A DNA stretch of 64,000 nucleotides from the IMG/VR virus record IMGVR_UViG_3300046352_000123, positions 23,950 through 87,949 of that record; one strand, given 5' to 3'. How positions within the stretch are numbered: the stretch's first letter is position 1; each line of letters starts with the position of its first letter. Positions 1 to 9,613 of the stretch are shown here, piece by piece. The position numbers were made by a program, and so were the translations under genes. Origin of the DNA: a virus. The notes beneath the pieces were generated by a model, which had not been told where the DNA came from, did no database searches, and saw only the letters and a list, made by a program, of their open reading frames with translations.

Positions 1-2081
1 TTGACTATACAGCTACAGCCGGACAGACAATCTTTACGGTATCTGGAGGCTACACAGTTGGGTTACTCGATGTCTTTGTCAACGGTGCTAAACTAACCAG
101 CTCAGAATTTACAGCTACCAACGGAACTACTTTTGTACTAACCTTTGCTTCAGCAGTAGGAGACCAGGTGCAAGCTATCCGGTACAATGCTTCTGTTACA
201 GGAGTATCTGGATCCGGTACAGCTAATTATGTACCTAAGTTTACTGCAAGCGGCACTGTTGCCAATAGTGGACTTTATGACAGCGGGACAGGATTCTATG
301 GATTTAATACTACATCAGTTAATGCTGGAGCAAATGGAGGAGGTATTACAATCAATGGTACAAATAATTCAGTAATTACATTACAAAATGCTGGTGTCAA
401 TAAGATGCAATTCTATCATAGCGTAGCTTATGGAACAGTTTTGTATGGATATGAAAACGTCACCATAGGTGCTAACACAGACCTTGCCCTTGGAGGATAT
501 CAAGGAGATGGGATTAAGATAACATCCAACGGACAAATATTAATGGGTCCTGGTGGACCGAGCTTCCTTCCTGTAGATGATGGTGTAACATTATTACAAT
601 TAAATGGTGCTATCAAAGCTGGTGCTGCAAACTTAGCAGGACCAATTGATTACACTCCACTAACTGTAAGAAACCTAAATGATGGTAATTACTATGTAGG
701 TATAAACTTTGAATCAGGAACTGACAAAGCAACGTCTGCTATTCGTTCTTATAGAACTAACTCATCAGTTGACTATCAGACAGCATTAACATTCTGGACA
801 AAAGGAACAGGTGCTGGTCCAACAACTCCTACTGAACGGATGCGTATTGATTCATCAGGTAGAATAGGAATTGCTACTACTTCTCCAGACACCACTTTAC
901 AGTTAGGTAGAGTATTTGGTTTCATGCACGACATAAATAGTGGATACATTGATTGTAACAGAACATCTTCTGGTAACTATATTGTATCTCAGTATGCTGC
1001 TCGTATACATCTGGATTCTGCACTAGGAGAGATTAAGTTTTTAACTGCAGTCAGTGGAACAGCAGGATCTTCTGCAAGTTTAGTGGAGCGGTTTCGTATA
1101 ACTCAAAGTGGTGCTGGGGTATTTTCATCTTCTGTAACAGCAACCTCTATAATCAGAACTGGCGGCACCTCTTCACAGTTCTTAAAAGCAGATGGTTCTG
1201 TTGACAGCACAACGTATGCACCAAATACGTTTTACGCAATTGATATGCTTATCGTTGGAGGAGGCGGAGGAGGAGGCGGAGCCGAGATGTCTAATGGTTA
1301 TGGTGGCGGTGGTGCAGGAGGAGGAGCTGGTGGTTATTTAGCCGGTGCTTCTGCAGTTACATCAGGATCTACATACAGTGTTGTTATCGGTGCCGGTGGC
1401 GCAGGTGGTATAAGTAGATTAGCTGCTGATGGAGGAGGTCTCCCAGGATCTAATGGTGCATTCAGTTCAGCTTTTGGTTTAGTATCAATAGGTGGAGGAC
1501 AAGGACAAGGTGAAGAATCTAACACAACTGGTGCAAGCAATGGAGGCTCAGGTGGAGGTAAAGGAGGAGACAGCGGAAGTTATCCAGTTGGTGTAGCAAC
1601 TCCAGGCCAAGGAAACAACGGTGGATCAAATGGATCAACACGTTCAGGAGGCGGAGGTGGAGGTGCTAATACTACAGGTGGTACAGCTGTACCTGGTTCT
1701 CGTGGAGGTCTAGGTGGAAACGGTTTATCCTGGTTCAACGGAGTTGTCTACGCCTGTGGTGGCGGAGGCGGTGGAGGTGCTGGTGTTGTAGACAATGCTG
1801 CTGGAGGAAATAATAGTGTTAACGGAGGTCGTGGATCAAGATCAACAGGTGGTGGCGGTACTACTGGAGAAGGTGGAGAAAACGCTACTGCTGGAAATCC
1901 TAACACAGGAACAGGTGGTGGTGCTGCAGGAGCTGGATATTTACAAGGAGGTCAAAATGGTGGCTCAGGTATAGTTATTATTCGCTACGCTGGAGCACAA
2001 AGAGGAACAGGTGGAACTGTAACATCTAGTGGAGGATTTACTTATCACACGTTTACATCATCAGGAACATTTACAGCATAA
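1..2081 (+). CDS. Tail fibre protein with glycine-rich C-terminal domain, 5'-truncated by window edge
   Basis: The reading frame is open from base 3 with no stop upstream of the first possible GTG (168), so the gene starts left of the window. The visible N-terminal part (DYTATAGQTIFTVSGG ... VFVNGAKL) resembles the short beta-sandwich modules common in phage fibres. The middle holds fibre-type repeats, including an ERMRIDSSGRIGI motif and a SQFLKADGSVD motif that recurs in the S74 fibre at 6019. From about base 1231 the protein becomes a glycine-rich domain with many GGGG runs, of the kind found as receptor-binding tips of phage adhesins, and it ends in a Ser/Thr/Phe-rich strand. Its role is most likely host recognition at the virion surface. 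The next gene starts 1 bp after the stop, suggesting a shared message. The fibre call is strong; the receptor is unknown. Confidence 0.85.
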   Translation, partial: DYTATAGQTIFTVSGGYTVGLLDVFVNGAKLTSSEFTATNGTTFVLTFASAVGDQVQAIRYNASVTGVSGSGTANYVPKFTASGTVANSGLYDSGTGFYGFNTTSVNAGANGGGITINGTNNSVITLQNAGVNKMQFYHSVAYGTVLYGYENVTIGANTDLALGGYQGDGIKITSNGQILMGPGGPSFLPVDDGVTLLQLNGAIKAGAANLAGPIDYTPLTVRNLNDGNYYVGINFESGTDKATSAIRSYRTNSSVDYQTALTFWTKGTGAGPTTPTERMRIDSSGRIGIATTSPDTTLQLGRVFGFMHDINSGYIDCNRTSSGNYIVSQYAARIHLDSALGEIKFLTAVSGTAGSSASLVERFRITQSGAGVFSSSVTATSIIRTGGTSSQFLKADGSVDSTTYAPNTFYAIDMLIVGGGGGGGGAEMSNGYGGGGAGGGAGGYLAGASAVTSGSTYSVVIGAGGAGGISRLAADGGGLPGSNGAFSSAFGLVSIGGGQGQGEESNTTGASNGGSGGGKGGDSGSYPVGVATPGQGNNGGSNGSTRSGGGGGGANTTGGTAVPGSRGGLGGNGLSWFNGVVYACGGGGGGGAGVVDNAAGGNNSVNGGRGSRSTGGGGTTGEGGENATAGNPNTGTGGGAAGAGYLQGGQNGGSGIVIIRYAGAQRGTGGTVTSSGGFTYHTFTSSGTFTA
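1231..2078 (+). repeat. Glycine-rich low-complexity coding segment
   Basis: The DNA is dominated by GGN codons (ggtggcggtggtgcagg and similar), giving poly-Gly stretches separated by short hydrophobic strands such as AIDMLIVGG, SVVIGAGGAGG and SGIVIIRYAG. That alternation fits a glycine-rich sandwich domain rather than disordered sequence. Such segments are prone to slippage and recombination. Confidence 0.7.
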
Positions 2082-2082
2082 T

Positions 2083-2442
2083 ATGGCACACTTTGCAAAA
2101 ATAGAAAATGGAATAGTTACGCAAGTCATTGTGGCTGATCAAGAATTTATTGACTCAGGAGCGGTTGGAGACACAACTATGTGGATTCAGACATCTTATA
2201 ATACAAGAGAAGGTATACATGTTTTGGGAGGAACTCCGTTAAGAAAAAATTACGCAGCTGTAGGTTATTCTTATGATGAGGCTTTAGATGCTTTTATTCC
2301 TCCTCAACCTTATCCGTCTTGGATACTGAATGATGAAACATGTATGTGGAATCCACCAACACCTTGTCCTGATGATGTTGATAATTCTTACACTTGGGAT
2401 GAAGCTACTTTATCCTGGATAGCACAAACATTTACTAAATAA
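2083..2442 (+). CDS. Small virion/tail-associated protein, 119 aa
   Basis: I chose the ATG at 2083 because it starts 1 bp after the fibre stop and gives MAHFAKIENGIVTQVIVADQ, a start typical of a small protein family seen next to fibre genes in many marine and Bacteroidota phages. Features shared with that family are the conserved opening, the KNYAAVGYSYDEALDAFIPP segment, the YPSWILNDETCMWNPP segment and a closing YTWDEATLSWI strand. The Trp/Tyr/Pro-rich composition suggests a compact beta protein. It is probably a fibre-associated cap, adaptor or chaperone. The function is not established; family recognition is from memory of the pattern. Confidence 0.75.
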   Translation: MAHFAKIENGIVTQVIVADQEFIDSGAVGDTTMWIQTSYNTREGIHVLGGTPLRKNYAAVGYSYDEALDAFIPPQPYPSWILNDETCMWNPPTPCPDDVDNSYTWDEATLSWIAQTFTK

Positions 2443-2445
2443 CCC

Positions 2446-4077
2446 ATGACAAAGATATCTAACCTATATAGCCTGACTAACTTCCTGAATGTAGATTCAT
2501 CAGGTAGGATTGGTATAGGTACTACTGCCCCACAAAGAGCCTTACATACAGTAGGTCAAGGAGCCTTTGACATGACTACAGCGGGGGTGGTTATACAGGA
2601 CTCTGATAACATTGCTCAAATAGTATCCTATAAACAGACAGGAGGTACCTATCATGATCTGCATCTAAGAGGTCTTGCTTTAGGTATTGTCATTAATGGA
2701 ACCACCGGAAATGTAGGTATAGGACAAACTTCTCCTGGATATAAGCTTGATGTTAACGGAGCAGCTAAATTTCAAAATGAGATTTGGCTTAACTCAGCCA
2801 GTCAGTCTTCTTTAGTTTTTCAGCAGTCTGATGTAAACAAATTTAATATAGCGTACAACACCTCAACAGGGTATTTACAGTTTTATAACTATGTAGCAGG
2901 CAGTATTGGGATGGTTATTACTAACGCTAATAATGTTGGTATAGGTCTAATTAATCCACAAAGTCAGCTTCATATTACTGGAGATATGACATTTACCGAG
3001 GCTGGCTATGCTACAGTAAGAAAGCATCAAATTGCTCACACTCACTCAGATGGTAGTTCAGTTAACAATAATATCAGATTCCTGGTAAGTGACGGAGGCG
3101 GCACAACTGCTGAAAGGTTTAGAATTAATGGGCTAGGTAATTTATTACTAGGTACAACAACAGACGCAAGCAATAGATTGGAGGTTCAAGGTATTGCTAA
3201 CAACTGGGCAATTTCTGCTACCGCCCATAGTACTGCTAGTGGTTCCTTTGGTATGATTGTTAGAGGGGGCACTAACTTAAATGATGTAGCTTTCAGAGTA
3301 AATAACCAAGCTAATAATGTTACTTACTTTACGGTAAACGGTCAAGGTAATGTAGGTATTGGAACTACTACACCAGGATTCCCCCTAGATATTTATACTT
3401 CAGGAGGCTCTATTGCTCGTTTTGACAGTGGAAGAACGGGTGGTGGTGGAATTAATATATCAAATAGTGGAGGTGTTAGACTTTACCTAGGTCAAGCTAA
3501 CTGGTTGGGAACAGATGGAATAAGCACTTCTAACAATGCTATTGCTTTAGCTTCAGCTCAAGCTGCTGATATTCTTTTTGTTACCAATGCAGCAAATTTT
3601 ACTAATGGCGAACGTATGCGGATTACTAATGGAGGCAACGTAGGTGTAGGTATTACAAGCCCTGCTGCCAGACTTCATGTTGTAGGACCTGTTGCTATTT
3701 CTAATTATTCCCAGACTTGGAGAAAAGTAATGACTGTCCATGGACAAGCAGGAGGTTTTAATCAAGTTAAAGTAATCTTTAATAAACGTGACTGGGGCTC
3801 TGTTACTTATGATATTAAGTTAGCATCTGCAGGTGGATCATATCATACCGCAGGAGCTTATTATTCTAACCCTGGGTTTAGTAGTCATGTTAATTCTATA
3901 AATGCTGGTAATGGCCCATCTATGTCTTTAACTGCAGCTTCGCCAGATGGAGGAACGCAAGGAGCAACATGGACTTTTTCAGGAGTATATATGATACACC
4001 CATCAGTAACTGTGGATATTTCATGTGGTAACGGTTATCAGATTAATCCTGATGATATCATTGTACAGTTTTTATAA
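2446..4077 (+). CDS. Tail fibre protein, 543 aa, repeat type
   Basis: The ATG follows the previous stop by 3 bp. The N-terminus (TKISNLYSLTNFLNVDSSG) is shared in pattern with the next two fibre genes and is a candidate virion-attachment segment. The body is a series of imperfect repeats built on (G)NVGIGxTxPxxxLxI (for example NVGIGQTSPGYKLDV, NVGIGTTTPGFPLDI, NVGVGITSPAARLHV), each followed by strand-rich sequence. This is characteristic of trimeric beta-structured phage fibres. The last ~130 residues lose the repeat and look like a distinct C-terminal beta domain, perhaps the receptor-binding tip. There is no S74 chaperone, unlike the gene at 6019. Confidence 0.85.
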   Translation: MTKISNLYSLTNFLNVDSSGRIGIGTTAPQRALHTVGQGAFDMTTAGVVIQDSDNIAQIVSYKQTGGTYHDLHLRGLALGIVINGTTGNVGIGQTSPGYKLDVNGAAKFQNEIWLNSASQSSLVFQQSDVNKFNIAYNTSTGYLQFYNYVAGSIGMVITNANNVGIGLINPQSQLHITGDMTFTEAGYATVRKHQIAHTHSDGSSVNNNIRFLVSDGGGTTAERFRINGLGNLLLGTTTDASNRLEVQGIANNWAISATAHSTASGSFGMIVRGGTNLNDVAFRVNNQANNVTYFTVNGQGNVGIGTTTPGFPLDIYTSGGSIARFDSGRTGGGGINISNSGGVRLYLGQANWLGTDGISTSNNAIALASAQAADILFVTNAANFTNGERMRITNGGNVGVGITSPAARLHVVGPVAISNYSQTWRKVMTVHGQAGGFNQVKVIFNKRDWGSVTYDIKLASAGGSYHTAGAYYSNPGFSSHVNSINAGNGPSMSLTAASPDGGTQGATWTFSGVYMIHPSVTVDISCGNGYQINPDDIIVQFL

Positions 4078-4092
4078 TTAGCTAAATAACAC

Positions 4093-5961
4093 ATGTCAAA
4101 GAATACAAACCTTGCCTCTCTTATTAATTACCTCTCAGTAGATGGTAGCGGTAACATTGTGTTAACCGGATCTCTTATAGGTCCGGGTGGTGCAACCTAT
4201 GCTACACAGTCTTATGTAGGTACTCAGGTAGCTACTAAGCTTCCTTTATCAGGTGGTACGTTAACTGGTTCTTTATCTGGTACAAGTGCTACGTTTACTG
4301 ACACATTATCAGTTATTGCTCCTTCTTCTTCTACAGCAATAGCTTTAAGAGGTAGAAGTGGAGATAATTATTCTGCATTACGTTTTCAGTCTAATAATGG
4401 GTCTACTACGTATGCTACAATTTACTCAAACGGCTCTGATCTCCATATTGAAAATGGAGGAAGTGCTGCTCTTACTATAGCAGCTAATCGTGCAGCCACG
4501 TTTTCTAGTTCAGTCACTGCTACTAATCTTTATTTAGGGTCGTTAACTAACGAACAGTTAATGATTAGCGGTACAGGTAGCAGAGGTATTGGAGTTTCTA
4601 CAATTACTAGCGGAGATCCTTTTGTAAGACTCTATGATAATACTACCATCAAAGGTGACATCTGGTGGGGTAGAAGCGGTAATTACATGGGGATTAACTC
4701 TCTTGGTAACGTTACTACGGCTATTAACCCTTTTGGTGGCAATGTAGGCATAGGAACAAGTAGTCCAACAGGGTTACTTCATCTATATACTTCAGAGACT
4801 GCTTTTAGAATCCAGAGTTCTACCGGAGGTAACCTGCAGTTTGGTCAATGGGACACGGTTCATAACCGAATTGAAAGCAGTGGTGGAAGACCGATGTTAA
4901 TCACCTCATACGGACAAGCTATAAAATTCGGTATTGATGGAAGCGAGAATATGCGAGTTGCTACTAACGGTAGTTTTTGTATAGGTGGTACCTCACCAAA
5001 AACATTATTACAGTCTGCTATAAATGGTGGATATCCAATACTAGGTAGTAATAATACAAGCTCGAATTTACTTTTATCATCTGCAAACACGTTGTGGGGA
5101 ATGTATTTTGGCTTAGATGGTAATAGTGGAACAGGTTGGATTCAACAAATGCGTAACGATGCAGCAACTTCTTATAATCTACTTTTAAACCCAGTAGGTG
5201 GTAATATTGGTATTGGAACAATTTCACCAACAGACAAATTAGATGTAGCTGGCGAGGTTGTATTTGGACCCCAAACAGAAAAAGTATCAATAGGTAGCGC
5301 CTCACTTGCTTGGAACAGAAAAGTTGCAACTGGATTAATATATGATTCTAGTAGATTTGCTTATCAGTTCCAGCATACTGGAAGCACTTCTAGCGGAAGT
5401 GATTATTTAGCTTTACAGGTTTATAGTCCAGGTGGAGGGCAGGTAAATGCTACTGCATTAGTTGTAAATGGTGTAGCTAACGTAGGTATAGGAACAGCAT
5501 CTCCCTCTCATAGACTCCAAGTATCGGGAAATATTTATTCTACAGATACTGTATTTGGAAGAAACTTAAAGCCTGAAGGATGGGCAAGTGTGTCTGCAGG
5601 TTCTCCATCTGCAGGCGGTATTCCTTTAGGTTATAGTAGTATTAATATAACATCTCCATGCGATAATAACTGGCGAACTATATTATCAAACATCAATGAT
5701 GTTAAAGGCTATTTCTGGGTAACACTTGGAGATGCAGCTTCTAAAGATACAGCCAACTATATGATGGCTATGACTTCTCCTGGTTATGGTGTATCCAATT
5801 TTGGAGTAGTTAGTTATCAAGATAACGGATGGAACACTGGTGGTTTTGAGTTTACTACTAGCAGTGCTAACGGTACTTATTCTTTATTAGTAAGATGTAC
5901 CTCATATTACAGCGGTGGTAATACAGCATACGGAACCATTTATTTCTTAAGATTAGAGTAA
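4093..5961 (+). CDS. Tail fibre protein, 622 aa, repeat type
   Basis: It opens with SKNTNLASLINYLSVDGSG, matching the anchor-like start of the neighbouring fibres, then KLPLSGGTLTGSLSGTS, a common fibre shaft motif. Repeats of the NVGIGTSSPTGLLHLY / NIGIGTISPTDKLDV / NVGIGTASPSHRLQV type run through the middle. The C-terminal ~150 residues (after about base 5520) form a different strand-rich domain ending in YGTIYFLRLE. Short gaps to the gene before it and a promoter-like element after its stop suggest that it ends a transcription unit. Paralogous with the 543-aa and 1,066-aa fibres in its N-terminal and repeat parts. Confidence 0.85.
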   Translation: MSKNTNLASLINYLSVDGSGNIVLTGSLIGPGGATYATQSYVGTQVATKLPLSGGTLTGSLSGTSATFTDTLSVIAPSSSTAIALRGRSGDNYSALRFQSNNGSTTYATIYSNGSDLHIENGGSAALTIAANRAATFSSSVTATNLYLGSLTNEQLMISGTGSRGIGVSTITSGDPFVRLYDNTTIKGDIWWGRSGNYMGINSLGNVTTAINPFGGNVGIGTSSPTGLLHLYTSETAFRIQSSTGGNLQFGQWDTVHNRIESSGGRPMLITSYGQAIKFGIDGSENMRVATNGSFCIGGTSPKTLLQSAINGGYPILGSNNTSSNLLLSSANTLWGMYFGLDGNSGTGWIQQMRNDAATSYNLLLNPVGGNIGIGTISPTDKLDVAGEVVFGPQTEKVSIGSASLAWNRKVATGLIYDSSRFAYQFQHTGSTSSGSDYLALQVYSPGGGQVNATALVVNGVANVGIGTASPSHRLQVSGNIYSTDTVFGRNLKPEGWASVSAGSPSAGGIPLGYSSINITSPCDNNWRTILSNINDVKGYFWVTLGDAASKDTANYMMAMTSPGYGVSNFGVVSYQDNGWNTGGFEFTTSSANGTYSLLVRCTSYYSGGNTAYGTIYFLRLE

Positions 5962-5978
5962 TAACGATAAGTACAACA

Positions 5979-6000
5979 TTTTTAGGTATATTATAATGTA
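5979..6000 (+). promoter_or_regulatory. Promoter-like element, copy 1
   Basis: The sequence TTTTTAGGTATATTATAATGTA lies in the 57-bp gap between two fibre genes, ending 18 bp before the ATG at 6019. It contains a TATAAT hexamer and belongs to a set of six near-identical elements, all on the plus strand and all just upstream of genes. Confidence 0.6.
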
Positions 6001-6018
6001 CCCTATACTGAATTAGTT

Positions 6019-9000
6019 ATGATGAACAAGAGTAGGAAAACCTCCCACCTATACAACATTGTCACCTACGATGATGATGGTCACATTGTGATACCTGGCT
6101 CATTGACTTTGGGTACAGAACCGGCATCCTCAGATAACTCTGCTAAGGCGGCTACAACAGCGTGGATTCGTACTTATGTAGGATCACTATCCTATGCTAC
6201 TTCTGCTTCTGTAACGTCAGCTATAGCGGCCCTGGTAGATGCAGCTCCGAGTACGTTAGATACCCTTAATGAACTGGCAGCAGCCCTGGGAGATGATCCT
6301 AACTTTGCTACGACTATTGCTACCTCTATAGGAGGAAAGCTTGCTTTAACAGGGGGCACACTAACAGGAGATCTGACTTTATCTGGCATCAACCCGCGTC
6401 TTTACTTTACAGATACGGACAACAACCCGGATTACTTCATCAGTAACACGGATGGTACCTTTACAGTATATGACGTCACTAACTCTGTAGGAAGATTTAA
6501 GATTTATACTACAGGTAATGCTGAGTTTACTAATAACCTAACAGCAGCATCCTTCATAAAGAGTGGTGGTACGGCAGCTCAGTTCCTAAAGGCTGACGGA
6601 TCTGTTGATGGCAATACTTATCTAACAGGTATTACATCTAGTCAGGTAACAACTGCTTTGGGATATACGCCAGTTACTAATGCTAGAACCATTACAATCA
6701 ACGGCACAGCCTATGACTTATCTGCAGATAGATCCTGGTCTATTGCTGCAGGTGTAACAAGCTTCAATACTCGTACTGGTGCTATTACACTTAGTTCTGC
6801 TGATGTAACTACAGCTCTAGGATACACGCCTTATAATAATACAAATCCTTCAGGGTACATCACCGGTATTACATCTGCTAACGTAACAACGGCTCTTGGA
6901 TATACCCCATATAATTCAACTAACCCTAGTGGATATATAACATCATCTGGTACAGCTGCAGCAATTAGCCAAACAGTTGCCGGTGGTTCAGAGGCAAACT
7001 TAGTATACTCAACTGTAGCAGATAATGACTTCTTTAGAATAAGAGTTGGCGGTTCATCTAATGCAGGATGGGCTGAGATAGCTACAGCTGATGATGGTAC
7101 AGAACCTATTTATGTAAGACAGTATACTGGTGTATTTAGTTCTCTTACTAGAACTCTTACATTATTAGATGCATCAGGTAACACAAGTACACCTGGTAGT
7201 TTAAATGTAGGTGGATATCTTACAGTAACAGGAGCTGGTTCATCTAGTTCTATTTACATGTCTGATAGTGATGAGGGGCAACGTGAAATACATTGTAACT
7301 CTAATCGAATTGGTTTCTTAACACAAGCGGGAGCATGGGGAGCTTGGGCAGATGATGCTGGTAACTGGAATGCAGCAAACTTTAGCGGATCATCTTCTGG
7401 TACAAATACAGGTGATCAGACAAATGTCTCAGGTTATGCAACATATTTAAACAGTGGTAACTATATTAATCAAAGGGGTTCTACTGGTTCATGGAATAAT
7501 GACTTTAGTTCTACTCCTGCTGGTACTGCTAATTATGGTGGAGATGTAGGAGCTAATAGCGTTAATGGTCCAGGAGGTTCTTGGTGGATACAACAAAACT
7601 TTAGGCATACAAATGCAAGTAATTTATGGGGTGTACAAGTAGCATGGGGATGGGAAGATAATCCTAATAGATTAGCTACAAGAAGTATATCTGGAGGTAG
7701 TTTTGGTGGATGGGTGTATTACTTAAATAGTAGTAATTATACAACATATGTAAACACATTATCTTTTAATGGTAGTACAAGACTTTATACAGGGTCTGAT
7801 GGTACAAGAAATACAGGTTGGGCTTATCACATGGATAACAGCACTGGTCTCCATTGGCCTAATAACGGCTGGCATTTTTATCCAAAAGATGCTAGTGATA
7901 TGTATGTTCGTTCTGGAAGTGATGGGGCTTCTTCATTAGTTCTAAACACTAATGGTACTAATAGAGGATACGTATACGCAAATAGCAGTAATGAGATAGG
8001 CTTCCTTAATAACTCTAGAGGTTGGATTATGAGAATGACTAGTGGAGGTGACTTAATTATGGATAATAATTATGGCAACTCTATAGTTGGTGTATATTCA
8101 TCTACTAGATTTCAAGGAGTTTACTCAATGGGTAATGCTTATAAACTAGCCATTGATGGAACATCTCCTGGAAACTTATATGGTATTTCTTGGGGGCACC
8201 CTAATGCAGGGGGGCAGGCAGGATACCTTAATGACCATGGTATGATGGTTATGGTGAATGGTGTAACTTATTCCGCTATTTCATCTAATATTTGGGCTAG
8301 AGGTACTATTACTGCCAACGGGTCTGCTTTTGCTAATGGTAATAGATTAGTTGAGAATAATGGTGGTAGTTGGGGAATAAGTATTACCGGAAGGGCAAAT
8401 GTTGCCACTCATACTGATCATTATTCAGGAAGAACAGATTCAGCATCATACAATGTTGTTTGGGCTGCAGGAGATCCATCACATTTATATTCTTGTAATG
8501 CGGTACAAATACAATCAAGTTCAGGTACTTTATCAGCTACAAATGTATCTGTAGGCTCTAACTTAAATACAACTACTTTATATTTTAATGGAGTGGGAGG
8601 AGATAGTGGACAGAACAGTGCTCCTGGTTATGCTATATATCAACAAGGTGGTGCCTGGGGTTATCCTTATCCTGACTTATGTATAGGTTACCATACCGGT
8701 ATTAAGATGGGAGCTTACTGGAACTATGGCGGTATAAGAATATACAACAACTCTGACTGGGGTACAATCACAGCTAGTTTCCATGATGGTGATCAAAACT
8801 TTAGAGGATACTACGACATTATTGCATACGCATCTGATAGACGTCTTAAACATAAAGTACAACCTATTGAGAATGCTTTAGAAAAAGTTAATTCATTAAC
8901 AGGTATGACCTATCAATGGAATGAAGTAGGTAGTCAGCACGGATGGACTCCAGATACAGAAGCAAGAGAGGCAGGGGTATTTGCACAAGACGTCCAAGCC

Positions 9001-9219
9001 GTACTTCCTGAAGCAGTTAAGTTAGCTCCTTTTGATCAAGGTCATGATAAAGATGGGAAGAACTATAGTAAGTCAGGGCAGAACTTCTTAACTGTAAAGT
9101 ATGAAAAGATTGTTCCTCTTCTTATTGAGGCTATAAAAGAGCAGCAAGTTCAAGTTGAAGCTCAGCAGTCAGAGATAGCAGAACTAAAAGACCTGGTTAA
9201 ACAATTGTTGGCAAAGTAA
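6019..9219 (+). CDS. Large tail fibre with C-terminal S74 intramolecular chaperone, 1,066 aa
   Basis: The N-terminus is a variant of the shared fibre anchor (KTSHLYNIVTYDDDGHIVIP), followed by LALTGGTLTGDLTLSG shaft motifs and three VTTALGYTP repeats. The long centre is Gly/Asn/Ser-rich beta sequence with SGNYIN/SSNYTT-type motifs. The C-terminus is a peptidase S74 (endosialidase-type) chaperone: ASDRRLKHKVQPIENALEKV, with the expected self-cleavage before Ser939 and the catalytic Lys at 944, then LTVKYEKIVPLLIEAIKEQQ and a terminal heptad coiled coil. In known S74 proteins this domain trimerises the fibre and is then released by autocleavage. It is therefore the best candidate for the main receptor-binding fibre. 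Very high confidence on the domain; receptor unknown. Confidence 0.93.
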   Translation: MMNKSRKTSHLYNIVTYDDDGHIVIPGSLTLGTEPASSDNSAKAATTAWIRTYVGSLSYATSASVTSAIAALVDAAPSTLDTLNELAAALGDDPNFATTIATSIGGKLALTGGTLTGDLTLSGINPRLYFTDTDNNPDYFISNTDGTFTVYDVTNSVGRFKIYTTGNAEFTNNLTAASFIKSGGTAAQFLKADGSVDGNTYLTGITSSQVTTALGYTPVTNARTITINGTAYDLSADRSWSIAAGVTSFNTRTGAITLSSADVTTALGYTPYNNTNPSGYITGITSANVTTALGYTPYNSTNPSGYITSSGTAAAISQTVAGGSEANLVYSTVADNDFFRIRVGGSSNAGWAEIATADDGTEPIYVRQYTGVFSSLTRTLTLLDASGNTSTPGSLNVGGYLTVTGAGSSSSIYMSDSDEGQREIHCNSNRIGFLTQAGAWGAWADDAGNWNAANFSGSSSGTNTGDQTNVSGYATYLNSGNYINQRGSTGSWNNDFSSTPAGTANYGGDVGANSVNGPGGSWWIQQNFRHTNASNLWGVQVAWGWEDNPNRLATRSISGGSFGGWVYYLNSSNYTTYVNTLSFNGSTRLYTGSDGTRNTGWAYHMDNSTGLHWPNNGWHFYPKDASDMYVRSGSDGASSLVLNTNGTNRGYVYANSSNEIGFLNNSRGWIMRMTSGGDLIMDNNYGNSIVGVYSSTRFQGVYSMGNAYKLAIDGTSPGNLYGISWGHPNAGGQAGYLNDHGMMVMVNGVTYSAISSNIWARGTITANGSAFANGNRLVENNGGSWGISITGRANVATHTDHYSGRTDSASYNVVWAAGDPSHLYSCNAVQIQSSSGTLSATNVSVGSNLNTTTLYFNGVGGDSGQNSAPGYAIYQQGGAWGYPYPDLCIGYHTGIKMGAYWNYGGIRIYNNSDWGTITASFHDGDQNFRGYYDIIAYASDRRLKHKVQPIENALEKVNSLTGMTYQWNEVGSQHGWTPDTEAREAGVFAQDVQAVLPEAVKLAPFDQGHDKDGKNYSKSGQNFLTVKYEKIVPLLIEAIKEQQVQVEAQQSEIAELKDLVKQLLAK
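6628..6942 (+). repeat. Triplicated VTTALGYTP fibre module
   Basis: Three copies of a unit encoding ITSxxVTTALGYTPxN, the second and third followed by xTNPSGYIT, lie within the large fibre. The DNA copies differ at many synonymous positions, so the amplification is not recent or has been selected at the protein level. Confidence 0.7.
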
Positions 9220-9220
9220 T

Positions 9221-9571
9221 ATGGCTTTACAATCTTCTGGTGCTATAAGCATCTCCCAAATAAAAGCAGAGCTTGGTTCATCATCAAATTCTCTGCGAGC
9301 TCTTAGTGCTGCAGCAGGTAAGAGTACTCCTGATGCTATGAGTGAGTTCTACGGATATTCTAATGTAACCTGTCACTATTGGGAAACTCAAAACTCTGGA
9401 GATCCTTGGGGACCAATGGAAACTTTTATATATGTTGGATGTGACGGATACGGTGCAAGCTTTCAACTATCTCCTGGTGAATCATCAGGTCCAATTTGTG
9501 TTAGAGATGGAAATACACCGCCACCAGGAAGTGAAGGAGATAACTGGTATGGACCTTTTGGAGCCTGTTAA
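9221..9571 (+). CDS. Small structural protein, 116 aa
   Basis: The gene starts 1 bp after the S74 fibre stop. The first 50 residues (LQSSGAISISQIKAELG then SLRALSAAAGKSTPDAMSEFYGY) match a short module that recurs in phage virion proteins and ends in a [ST]xFYGY motif. The remainder is Trp/Tyr/Pro/Gly-rich with four Cys (CHYWETQN, VGCDGYG, PICVRDG, FGAC), suggesting a small disulfide- or metal-stabilised domain exposed on the particle. Probably a fibre tip or decoration protein co-translated with the fibre. Function inferred only from context. Confidence 0.7.
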   Translation: MALQSSGAISISQIKAELGSSSNSLRALSAAAGKSTPDAMSEFYGYSNVTCHYWETQNSGDPWGPMETFIYVGCDGYGASFQLSPGESSGPICVRDGNTPPPGSEGDNWYGPFGAC

Positions 9572-9613
9572 TATTTTAAATAATCTAATTACCCTTATAA
9601 ACAACCTAAACAC

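Noticed and set aside
2029-2082. A longer start for the 119-aa protein
   Set aside because: The extra 18 codons overlap the fibre's 3' end; the ATG at 2083 gives the family's usual MAHFAKI-type start and a 1-bp spacing.
4860-5329. Two minus-strand frames of 76 and 103 codons inside the 622-aa fibre gene
   Set aside because: They lie fully inside a strongly supported fibre gene, have no start context, and encode low-quality sequence (runs of Leu, Tyr and Ser).
6628-6942. Repeat block as a CRISPR-like array
   Set aside because: The repeats are in frame, diverged at synonymous sites, and encode a known type of fibre motif (VTTALGYTP).
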